64,000 nt of DNA from Sphingomonadaceae bacterium (GTDB lineage Bacteria; Pseudomonadota; Alphaproteobacteria; Sphingomonadales; Sphingomonadaceae). The stretch covers positions 313,013 through 377,012 of the forward strand of contig JAPZTW010000004.1 in NCBI GenBank assembly GCA_027533105.1, written 5' to 3'. The position numbers were made by a program, and so were the translations under genes. The notes under the pieces were generated by a model that saw only the letters and a program-made list of their open reading frames with translations, ran no database searches and was not told the origin of the DNA. Each line of letters begins with the position of its first letter. The first letter of the stretch is position 1. Shown in pieces: positions 57,123 through 64,000 of this stretch.

Positions 57123-58679
57123 GTGTTGCGTAAGCTGCTTGCCATGGCCGGATCGTCAAGACTGGCGCTGCTGTTTGCAGTGCCGGGCGCGATCTTCCTG
57201 GCGGTGCTGCTGGCCGATGAGGCTCTGCAGCCGGGCGAGCTGGGTCGCAATCTCCTGTTTGTGGGCGGGTTTGCGCTTTACCTGCTGGTGACCGTGCTGC
57301 TGGTGCGGCACGAGCAGCGCAACCGCCAGAAGCTGGAACTGATGGCCTTGTCGGACAGCCTGTGCGGGCTGCCCAATCGCCGTGCCCTGCATCGCAACAT
57401 CGCCCGCGATGTCGCCACGGGCGAGGAACTGGCGATCGCGCTGATCGATCTCGACGGGTTCAAATCGGTCAATGACTTCTATGGCCATTCGGTTGGCGAT
57501 CGCACCATCAAGGAAGTGGCGCGGCTGCTGGCCGAGCTGTGCGAGGATGGAGCAACCGCCTATCGCCTGGGTGGTGACGAATTCGCCATCGTCACCTCCG
57601 GACCACTGGCGGGGACCATCCTTGAAGGCTTGTGCCGCCGATTGCTGCTGCGGCTTGCCGATCCGATCATGATTGATGATCGCGCGCTTGCCCTGGGGGC
57701 GAGCATCGGGCTGGCGCGTGGCCAGGCCAGCCGGGCCAGTGCATCGTCGATCCTGCTGCGCCAGGCCGACGTGGCGATGTATGTCGCCAAGTCCCGCGGC
57801 AAGGGCCGGGTGACCTGGTTCAGCGCCGAATTCGACCGCGACCGGGCCTGGCTGCATGAGATCGATCTCGATCTGCGCGCCGCGTTTGAGCGCGAGGAAC
57901 TGCAGGTCCATTATCAGCCGCTGATCGACAGCCGCACGGGCCGGGTCTGTGCGGTTGAGGCCCTGGTTCGCTGGGAACGGCCCCATGGTCGCCGGATCGG
58001 GCCTGACCAGTTCATTCCCGTGGCCGAGGAAACCGGGCTGATCGAGGCGCTGGGGCTGTGGGTCCTGCGCCGTGCCTGCCGCGATGCGCTGGACTGGGAC
58101 GGGATCAAGGTATCGGTCAATGTCTCGGTTGCCCAACTGCGCAACACCCAGTTTCCGTTGCAGCTGGGACAGATTCTGGAAGAAACCGGCTTCTCGCCGG
58201 AGCGCCTGGAGCTGGAACTGACCGAAACCTTCCTGGTGGGCGATCCGCTGGTGGCGGGACGCAACCTGGAAATGCTGCGCGATTTTGGCGTGGGCATCGT
58301 GCTCGATGATTATGGCACCGGTTATGCCTCGATCGGCTTCCTGCGCCGCTTCCGCTTCGAAAAGCTCAAGCTTGATCGTTCGCTGATAGTCGATGCCACC
58401 GGTGATGCCGCGACGCGGACCGTCATGGCGTCAAGCGTGACCATGGCCAAGGCGCTGGGCATGCAGGTAACCGCCGAAGGCATCGAAACCGAAGGGCAGG
58501 CCAGCATGGCCCGCACCGCCGGCTGCGATCAGATGCAGGGCTGGCTCTATTCGCGCGCCGTGCCGGCCGATGAACTGACCCGGCAACTGGCCACCGATAT
58601 TGCTGCCAGCAGCGCGCTGGCCGCCAACCTCTCTTCCACCTCAGACGCGCCCCGGATTGCCCGGGGTGGCAAACGCTAG
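57123..58679 (+). CDS. Membrane GGDEF-EAL cyclic-di-GMP protein
   Basis: A 518-residue protein with two N-terminal membrane helices (ALLFAVPGAIFLAVLLA and LLFVGGFALYLLVTVLLV), a GGDEF domain with intact GGDEF at 150-154 (YRLGGDEFAIV) and an EAL domain with EAL at 279-281, DDYGTGYASIGF and LKLDRSL. The EAL loop-6 motif DDFGTG has Tyr in place of Phe, a mild change. It can in principle both make and break c-di-GMP. GTG start after GGGGG. It lies between cheR and a chemoreceptor gene (6-base gap), so it probably connects c-di-GMP with motility. Confidence 0.93.
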   Translation: MLRKLLAMAGSSRLALLFAVPGAIFLAVLLADEALQPGELGRNLLFVGGFALYLLVTVLLVRHEQRNRQKLELMALSDSLCGLPNRRALHRNIARDVATGEELAIALIDLDGFKSVNDFYGHSVGDRTIKEVARLLAELCEDGATAYRLGGDEFAIVTSGPLAGTILEGLCRRLLLRLADPIMIDDRALALGASIGLARGQASRASASSILLRQADVAMYVAKSRGKGRVTWFSAEFDRDRAWLHEIDLDLRAAFEREELQVHYQPLIDSRTGRVCAVEALVRWERPHGRRIGPDQFIPVAEETGLIEALGLWVLRRACRDALDWDGIKVSVNVSVAQLRNTQFPLQLGQILEETGFSPERLELELTETFLVGDPLVAGRNLEMLRDFGVGIVLDDYGTGYASIGFLRRFRFEKLKLDRSLIVDATGDAATRTVMASSVTMAKALGMQVTAEGIETEGQASMARTAGCDQMQGWLYSRAVPADELTRQLATDIAASSALAANLSSTSDAPRIARGGKR

Positions 58680-58685
58680 GGATCC

Positions 58686-59960
58686 ATGCCGATGTCTGCC
58701 ACGTCCAATTCCAAGAACTGGTTCGTCGACCTGTCGGTCGCGGGCAAGCTCAAGGTGCTGCTGCTCGCATCGAACCTGATCACACTGCTGGTCAGCGGGG
58801 TCAGTGCCGCGACCCTGCTGGCGTTCGATGCACCGTGGAGCATCATTACCCTGCCGCTGCTGGTTGCCGCGGCCAGCCTGATCTACTCGGTCTTCACTGG
58901 CCGCTACGTGATGGAACACGTGATCCGGCCGTTCGAGGACCTGGTCGACGGGATGAACAAGATCGGCGAGGGGATCTATGACCTCGAGGTCAAGCATACC
59001 GAACGCGAGGATGAAATCGGCATGATGTGCCGCTCGCTGGAGAAGGCCAAGAAGGCCTCCTACCTGCTCAAGGACCTGCGCGAACAGGCCCAGGCCCGCC
59101 AGGAACTCCACGCGGCGCAACTGGCCGAACTGGCCGCGCGGTTCGAACGCCAGGTCAGCGAGATCGTGAATGGCGTGGCCGCTGCCTCCTCGCAGCTTGA
59201 ATCGACTGCCACCGCCATGGCCGAAAGCGCCGAAGTCTCGGCTCGTCAGTCGGGCACCGTGGCCGATGCGATGGACAATGCCGCCGCCGGGGTGACGGCT
59301 GCCGCCGCCGCGACCGACGAGTTCGCCCTGTCGATCAATGAGATCAGCCGCCAGGCGTCCGGTTCGGCCGAATTGGCCCGCAAGGCTGCCGAAGCCACCC
59401 GCAAGGCCGATGCCACCATCGGCGCGCTGGCTGAATCCGCTGCGGAAGTGGGCCAGATCGTCGAGCTGATTTCCTCGATCGCCCAGCGCACCAACCTGCT
59501 CGCGCTCAATGCCTCGATCGAGGCCGCGCGCGGGGGTGAAGCCGGTCGCGGCTTTGCCGTTGTGGCCGCCGAGGTGAAGGAACTGGCTGCCCAGACCGCC
59601 AAGGCGACCGAGCGCGTCGCGGTGCAGATCCAGAAGATCCAGGAAGACACCGGCACGAGCGTCACCTCGCTCCAATCGATTGCCCGTCAGATCAACGATC
59701 TGGAGATCACTTCGGTCTCGATTGCCGCCGCGGTCGATCAGCAATCGGCCGCCGGGCAGGATCTGGCGCGCTCGATTGACCTGGCTGCGCGCAGCACCGA
59801 GCTGGTTTCAACCTCGATCGGGCAGGTCCGGTCCGGGGCGCTGGCGACCGGTGCGGCGGCCAGCCAGGTGCTGGGCTCGTCGAGCGAACTCAAGCACCAG
59901 TCGGGCGCGCTGCGCAATCAGGTTGACGATTTCCTCAACCACGTGCGCCAGGCGGCCTGA
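58686..59960 (+). CDS. Membrane methyl-accepting chemotaxis protein without periplasmic domain
   Basis: A 424-residue chemoreceptor. Two close membrane helices ([22 protein letters not shown] and [18 protein letters not shown]) leave only a few residues outside, so there is no periplasmic ligand-binding domain; a HAMP domain ([24 protein letters not shown]) follows, then the signalling domain with the tip [37 protein letters not shown]. It may sense a membrane or energy-related signal. It follows the GGDEF-EAL gene by 6 bases and faces a convergent degenerate GGDEF gene. Confidence 0.94.
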   Translation: MPMSATSNSKNWFVDLSVAGKLKVLLLASNLITLLVSGVSAATLLAFDAPWSIITLPLLVAAASLIYSVFTGRYVMEHVIRPFEDLVDGMNKIGEGIYDLEVKHTEREDEIGMMCRSLEKAKKASYLLKDLREQAQARQELHAAQLAELAARFERQVSEIVNGVAAASSQLESTATAMAESAEVSARQSGTVADAMDNAAAGVTAAAAATDEFALSINEISRQASGSAELARKAAEATRKADATIGALAESAAEVGQIVELISSIAQRTNLLALNASIEAARGGEAGRGFAVVAAEVKELAAQTAKATERVAVQIQKIQEDTGTSVTSLQSIARQINDLEITSVSIAAAVDQQSAAGQDLARSIDLAARSTELVSTSIGQVRSGALATGAAASQVLGSSSELKHQSGALRNQVDDFLNHVRQAA

Positions 59961-59982
59961 ACCGATCAGATCGGCGCGGGCT

Positions 59983-60900
59983 TCAGCCCCGCCAGCGCCA
60001 GGACAGCCGCATCCGGCGGGGCGGGCAGGTGGCCACCTGGCCCCGTCCGCGCGCCTTGGCTTCGGTCACGGCCAGTTCGGCCGCTCGGAGCGTTGCATCC
60101 CGGTTGCCTTCCAGCGCGGCAACGCCAACGCTGGCGGTAAATGGCAGCTCCTCGGGCATGGCGTCCCGGGCGATCTCGGCAAGCGCCAGCCCGATGGCTT
60201 CGCCCAGGCGCAGGCCTGCCGCAACGCTTTCTCCCGGCAGGATGACGGCAAAGCTCTCGCCATCGATCCGCGACAGGATGTGCTGCGCGCGCGTGATACG
60301 CCGAAGCAGGCCGGCGAAGGTTGTTAGCAAACGATCGCCCGCTGCGTGCCCGTGGCGCAGGTTGATTGCGCGGAACCGGTCGAGGTCGATCAGGACCAGG
60401 CAGCCCTCGGTGCGCTGGCGCGCGAGGTGATCCAGCATGGCCACAAAGGCGGCGCGGTTTGTGAAGCCGGTCAGCTGGTCAGTCATCGCGGCGGCAAAGG
60501 CCTCGCGCTCAAGCTCGCGCCGTTCGGCGATCGAGCGCAGGATGCACACCGCGCCAGGCAGGTGGCCGTCGCCAAGGAGGCCAGGGTCGACCCGCAGTTC
60601 ATGGTGCCGTTGCCGGCGGGGGAGGTGCTCCAGTTCGATCTCGATCCAGCCGGTCCGGGAACCACCGGTCATCGCCTGTTCGAACAACGGTTTAAGTTGC
60701 TGCGGATGGCCTGGGGTAAGGTATTCCCAGAGCAATAGTCCCGGAAGGGCTTCGGCCCGCCCGTTTCGCAGTCTTGCCACCGCAGCGGTCGCCTGGATGA
60801 TCCGTCCGGATGCGTCGCAGGCCAGCACGATCTCTCTGCTGGCCGCGGCCCAATGCCGATAGAGCGCGTCCTGCCCCCCGGGAACGAAATGGACCCCCAT
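59983..60900 (-). CDS. PAS-GGDEF protein with degenerate active site
   Basis: A 305-residue soluble protein: PAS-like sensor (ASREIVLACDASGRIIQATAA...LPGLLLWEYL) over residues ~10-125, then a GGDEF domain (MTDQLTGFTNRAAF, VLIDLDRFRAIN). The catalytic motif GGDEF is replaced by DGESF (213-217, in LSRIDGESFAVIL), so cyclase activity is unlikely. Such proteins can act as receptors or scaffolds in c-di-GMP signalling. It ends convergently against the chemoreceptor gene; upstream lies a 291-base gap with an AT-rich promoter-like stretch. Confidence 0.88.
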   Translation of the reverse strand: MGVHFVPGGQDALYRHWAAASREIVLACDASGRIIQATAAVARLRNGRAEALPGLLLWEYLTPGHPQQLKPLFEQAMTGGSRTGWIEIELEHLPRRQRHHELRVDPGLLGDGHLPGAVCILRSIAERRELEREAFAAAMTDQLTGFTNRAAFVAMLDHLARQRTEGCLVLIDLDRFRAINLRHGHAAGDRLLTTFAGLLRRITRAQHILSRIDGESFAVILPGESVAAGLRLGEAIGLALAEIARDAMPEELPFTASVGVAALEGNRDATLRAAELAVTEAKARGRGQVATCPPRRMRLSWRWRG

Positions 60901-61068
60901 CGTTTATCTGCCCCTGTTGTCGGGCAGCTCCGGTCTGGTCGCATCACGCAATGCCATCGCTGGCAAAGCCCCTCGTAACATGGCCATCCCGGGCAGCCAC
61001 CCATGGCGACCGGGTATGCCCTGACCGTCCTTGTTGCGAACCCTTTGAAGTTACCGGGCCGATGTAGG

Positions 61069-61130
61069 TTTGTTAATTCTGTAAACTAACAAAAATACGA
61101 TGAATCAGTAACTTAAGATTCATTTACCAT
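61069..61130. promoter_or_regulatory. AT-rich promoter-like region with two inverted repeats and a CtrA-like site
   Basis: In the gene-free gap 60901-61191 this ~60-base AT-rich stretch holds TTTGTTA (61069-61075)/TAACAAA (61087-61093), ATGAATC (61100-61106)/GATTCAT (61117-61123), and TTAA-gattcat-TTACCAT (61113-61130), which is one mismatch from a CtrA site. It probably contains the promoter of the minus-strand degenerate-GGDEF gene; I see nothing else in the rest of the gap. Confidence 0.45.
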
Positions 61131-61191
61131 GTTTCGTGGCAGAGTTCAGTGGCATTGTGCGGGGCTTGGCCTCTATGCGACCTGGTCCGGC

Positions 61192-61872
61192 TTACAACTC
61201 GATCAGGATGCGTACCCGTTCGGGTCTGACCCCGGCCGCCGCTGCGATCCGCTGCCGCGAGCTATCGGCCAGCTTGGCCAGGTCGGCAGATACGCCAACC
61301 GTATCGCCAGCTCCGGCCAGCGACTCCGGCTCGACCCCCAGCACAGTGGCCAGCGCAGTCATCCGCGAGCCGGCCGGTCGGGCGCGATCATGCTCCCAGG
61401 CCCAGACGGTCGGACGGCTGACCCCAAGTGCGGCAGCAACCTGCGCGAGTGACCAGTGGCGGGCCTGGCGTGCGGCGGCAATCCGCTGCCCCAGGGTCGA
61501 TCCGGCGATCTGCGCCGGTCCGTCGCTTGCTTCGGTTGGCGCCTGCGCCGCCGGGGCAACGACCGAGCGGAGCTGTGCCGCGCTCAGTACCGCCCGCCCG
61601 ATGGGCTCGGCAAAGCGGCAGCCGCGCAGCGTTCCGCTGGCCCAGACCACTTCCGCGTCGACCGCACCAGCTTCGGGCAGGGTGATCCGCAGGCCTTCGC
61701 CCACACCCAGATCCTGTGCTGTCTCGATCAGCAGCCCGGTGGCCGAGATGTTGTGCACCGTCACATTGGCGGGCACGCCTCCCAGCTCGCCGGAAGTTTC
61801 CAGCAGCAGTTCCCTGCGTTCTGCCCGCCCGTCGTGGTTCGGGGCGGGATCGATCCGTCCTGCAATAGCCAT
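61192..61872 (-). CDS. PilZ domain fused to an XRE-type helix-turn-helix
   Basis: A 226-residue protein. Residues ~14-95 form a PilZ domain, the c-di-GMP receptor module: RAERR (R16-R20, the RxxxR motif) and NISATG (41-46, the [D/N]xSxxG motif) are both present. After an Ala/Pro linker, residues ~127-185 form a lambda-repressor/XRE-type DNA-binding domain (LGQRIAAARQARHWSLAQVAAALGVSRPTVWAWEHDRARP). This fits a transcription factor that responds directly to c-di-GMP. Start ATG at 61872 is preferred over GTG 61893 because a CtrA-like site lies at 61897-61912; both are possible. Confidence 0.87.
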   Translation of the reverse strand: MAIAGRIDPAPNHDGRAERRELLLETSGELGGVPANVTVHNISATGLLIETAQDLGVGEGLRITLPEAGAVDAEVVWASGTLRGCRFAEPIGRAVLSAAQLRSVVAPAAQAPTEASDGPAQIAGSTLGQRIAAARQARHWSLAQVAAALGVSRPTVWAWEHDRARPAGSRMTALATVLGVEPESLAGAGDTVGVSADLAKLADSSRQRIAAAAGVRPERVRILIEL

Positions 61873-61896
61873 GGGATCCGGTCTGGCTGCCACCTG

Positions 61897-61912
61897 TTAA
61901 TTCCGCGTTAGC
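61897..61912 (-). promoter_or_regulatory. CtrA-like site upstream of the PilZ-HTH gene
   Basis: TTAATTCCGCGTTAGC (plus strand) fits TTAA-N7-TTAA with one mismatch. It lies 25 bases upstream of the preferred ATG of the PilZ-HTH gene. Confidence 0.4.
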
Positions 61913-61985
61913 GCCAGCTCGGAATGCTACGAACTTGCGGGGCTGCCGGGTTCGCGCCAAAACCGGCGCAAGGGAGGTTCCCGGG

Positions 61986-63608
61986 ATGACGTTTTCGCTC
62001 ACGTTCCATGGCGCGGCACAGACGGTGACCGGGTCCTGCCTTGAACTGCGCCATGGCCGGTCGCGGGTGCTGCTCGACTGCGGGCTGTTCCAGGGTTCGC
62101 GCTCGCTCGAGGCGCTTAATCACGAGCCGCCGCCGTTCGATGTCGCCGGGCTTGATGCGGTGATCGTGAGCCATGCCCATATCGACCACAGCGGCCAGCT
62201 GCCGCGGCTGGCGAAGGAGGGGTACAAGGGGGCGATCTGGTGTACGCCGGAAACCTCCGATCTCCTCGAATTTATGCTGGCCGATGCCGGGCGGATCCAG
62301 GAGGCCGAAGCCGAGCGCCGCAACCGCAGGCGCGACCGCGCCGGGGACGACCCGTTCGAGCCGATCTATACCGAAGCAGATGCCATGGCCGCCTGGCGGC
62401 TGACCCGCACTGTGCCGTTATGCACCTGGTTCGAGCCGGCCGAGGGCTTTCGCATGCGGTTTTGGAACGCCGGGCATATCCTGGGCTCGGCCTCGGTCGA
62501 GGTCGAGGCAGGTGGCACGCGCCTGTTGTTCTCGGGCGATCTTGGCCCGGACAACAAGGCTTTCCACCCCGACCCGGATTCCCCGACCGGGCTCGATCAT
62601 GTGATCTGCGAGAGCACCTATGGCGACCGTGCCCGCCAGAAGGTGACGATCGAGGAGCGCCGCCGCCTGCTGGAAGCAGAAATCCTCGCCGCTCGGACGC
62701 GCGGCGGCAACCTGGTGATCCCGGTTTTCGCCTTGGAGCGCACCCAGGAACTGCTGCTCGATATCGCCGCGCTTTCCTCCAGCGGGCGGATTGGCCAGGC
62801 GATGGTCTTCGTCGATTCCCCGCTGGCCAACCGGGCTACGCTGGCCTTTCGCAAATATGCCGACCAGCTGGAAGATACCGGCGGGCGCGATCCGTTCGGC
62901 CATCCGTCGATCCGCTATGTCAACGATGTGGCAGAATCGATGCGCCTCAACAGCGTTTCGGGGGCAATCATCCTCGCGGCTTCGGGGATGTGCGAAGCCG
63001 GGCGGATCCGCCATCACCTGTTCCACAACCTGCCGCGCCGGGATTCGACCGTGCTGTTCGTCGGCTTCCAGGCCGAAGGCTCACTGGGCCGGGTGATCCT
63101 TGAAGGTGCCAAGCGGGTCCGGATTTCCGGGCGCGATGTGCAGGTGCGTGCCCAGATTCGCGAGATCGACAGCTATTCGGCCCATGCCGACCAGACCGAG
63201 CTGCTGGCCTGGATTGCGGCCCGCGCGCCGATCACCGGCAGCCTGTTCCTCGATCATGGCGAGGCCGGAGCGATTGCCGAACTGCGCCGCCTGGCGGAAA
63301 GCCGTGGCCTGGCCCGCTCGCTGATCGTGCCCGAAATCGGCGAGACCTGGGAATTGCCGCCGGGCGCCCCGGCCAGGCGGACCAAGACCGGCCGCACCGA
63401 ACTGCGCCCCGCGCTGGGGCGCGACTGGCAGAATGAATATGCCGACCTCGCCACCAGCTTGAAGCGCCGCCTCGCCAATATCCGCGATGCCGAGGCGCGC
63501 CAAAAAGCCATCGCCCAAATGCGGGCCGTGCTCGATAGCTATGCCGATTTCCGCGAAGACAAGCAGCGCCGTCGCGAAATCCGGCGCGGGCAGGGCAGGC
63601 GAGCTTGA
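61986..63608 (+). CDS. Metallo-beta-lactamase/beta-CASP-type RNA nuclease family protein
   Basis: A 540-residue metallohydrolase: the two-metal site motif SHAHIDHSGQL, His in NAGHILGSA, Asp in LFSGDLGP, then the beta-CASP insertion and the RNA-specificity RMMBL-type region (RISGRDVQVRAQIREIDSYSAHADQTELLAW). Proteins of this group act as RNases or exonucleases similar to the Ysh1/CPSF-73 class; the substrate in bacteria is poorly known. The ATG at 61986 follows AGGGAGG by about ten bases. The C-terminal ~70 residues form a charged Arg/Lys-rich tail. It is followed by the rpsL promoter region. Confidence 0.9.
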   Translation: MTFSLTFHGAAQTVTGSCLELRHGRSRVLLDCGLFQGSRSLEALNHEPPPFDVAGLDAVIVSHAHIDHSGQLPRLAKEGYKGAIWCTPETSDLLEFMLADAGRIQEAEAERRNRRRDRAGDDPFEPIYTEADAMAAWRLTRTVPLCTWFEPAEGFRMRFWNAGHILGSASVEVEAGGTRLLFSGDLGPDNKAFHPDPDSPTGLDHVICESTYGDRARQKVTIEERRRLLEAEILAARTRGGNLVIPVFALERTQELLLDIAALSSSGRIGQAMVFVDSPLANRATLAFRKYADQLEDTGGRDPFGHPSIRYVNDVAESMRLNSVSGAIILAASGMCEAGRIRHHLFHNLPRRDSTVLFVGFQAEGSLGRVILEGAKRVRISGRDVQVRAQIREIDSYSAHADQTELLAWIAARAPITGSLFLDHGEAGAIAELRRLAESRGLARSLIVPEIGETWELPPGAPARRTKTGRTELRPALGRDWQNEYADLATSLKRRLANIRDAEARQKAIAQMRAVLDSYADFREDKQRRREIRRGQGRRA

Positions 63609-63886
63609 TTTCCGGTGGCGGTGCAGGACGCTTAATCCTTGACCCTCGGCCGGTTTCCTCCTAACGGCGCGCATCTTCCGGACCTGGTCCGGTTTGAGCT
63701 GAACATTGCCGGGGCGTCTGGTTCTGCCAGGTAATCCGTCAAAGTAACCCGGTCTTTTCAGCCGGGTGGAGCGTTTTCGGCTCGCGATTGATCGCCGCAG
63801 CGGGGCTGGCCCCGCATTTGGCGCATTCGCGATTCGTTTCCCCTTCACCTTGCTGGCGCGGCCATAACCAAGGTGAAGAGTACTTC

Positions 63887-64000
63887 ATGCCTACGATCAA
63901 CCAGCTGATCCGCAAGGGTCGCGAACCGCAGAAGGCCAAGAGCAAGGTCCCTGCGATGGAACAGAACCCGCAGAAGCGCGGTGTCTGCACCCGCGTTTAC
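63887..64000 (+). CDS. rpsL: 30S ribosomal protein S12, 3' end outside the window
   Basis: The first 38 residues, [20 protein letters not shown]..., are those of S12 and run to the end of the window (total expected ~123 residues). S12 sits at the decoding centre and is the target of streptomycin-resistance mutations. AAGGTGAAGAG before the ATG is the ribosome site. In bacteria rpsL usually starts the str operon (rpsG, fusA, tuf), expected beyond the window. The gap 63609-63886 holds the promoter region, with several short hairpins (63678-63692, 63800-63815) and no gene. Confidence 0.96.
   Translation, partial: MPTINQLIRKGREPQKAKSKVPAMEQNPQKRGVCTRVY

Noticed and set aside
63639..63667. TTGACC as a -35 box for rpsL
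   Set aside because: A matching -10 is not present at the right distance (TAACGG), so I do not claim a promoter position in this gap.
1..64000. CRISPR arrays, tRNA/rRNA genes, insertion sequences, integrases or prophage genes
   Set aside because: No regularly spaced repeats, cloverleaf-like intergenic sequence, transposase or phage motif was found.

Overview
The window looks like chromosomal DNA from a GC-rich alphaproteobacterium of the order Sphingomonadales (Novosphingobium or Sphingomonas type). This is an inference from three long TonB-dependent receptors, PurS/PurQ as separate small subunits, an RppH of alphaproteobacterial type, a KorA/KorB pair and TTAA-N7-TTAA (CtrA-like) motifs at motility promoters. 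No rRNA, tRNA, CRISPR array, IS element or prophage was seen. The window starts inside glmU and ends inside rpsL. Coding density is high and no gene-free stretch exceeds 300 bases; the longest are 60901-61191 and 63609-63886.

Layout. 1-3557: glmU and glmS (UDP-GlcNAc supply) with a VapBC toxin-antitoxin pair between them. 3594-6895: a membrane PAS-GGDEF-EAL protein, then purS-purQ. 6978-8954: a tightly overlapping arsenic operon arsR-arsI-arsC-aqpS. 9025-14082: a PhoB-like but atypical response regulator, two secreted proteins of unknown function and a TonB receptor, with PHO-box-like 11-base direct repeats between them. 14148-17788: TetR-HlyD-ABC efflux operon. 17785-24770: rppH, an HSL-type esterase, korAB, a membrane hydrolase and a photolyase.

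24767-37209: a catabolic regulon controlled by a GntR/FadR-type regulator. Two TGTATACA palindromes mark its promoters: one in front of the minus-strand operon (HMG-CoA-lyase-like, HyuA, HyuB, CaiB/BaiF CoA-transferase, isochorismatase-like amidohydrolase, AceE-like transketolase), one between the regulator and a divergent TonB receptor. The substrate is not evident. A crotonase without catalytic glutamates and an S46 dipeptidyl peptidase follow.

40437-50568: the most informative block, a probable sulfoquinovose (plant sulfolipid sugar) oxidative desulfurization system. It contains a GH31 sulfoquinovosidase with the complete K-E-R-W sulfonate-recognition set, a LacI regulator, an aldo-keto reductase and an SsuD-type flavin monooxygenase on the plus strand. 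A TonB receptor, an MFS carrier and a YeiH-type anion exporter lie on the divergent minus strand. Proposed flow: outer-membrane uptake, hydrolysis of sulfoquinovosides, oxidative removal of sulfite, reduction of 6-oxo-glucose to glucose, and sulfite export. No flavin reductase and no ABC importer are present in the cluster.

50591-61872: chemotaxis operon cheA-cheW-cheY-cheB-cheR with a soluble and a membrane chemoreceptor, a GGDEF-EAL protein, a degenerate GGDEF protein and a PilZ-HTH fusion; five near-consensus CtrA sites sit in its intergenic regions. 61986-64000: a metallo-beta-lactamase/beta-CASP nuclease and the start of rpsL.
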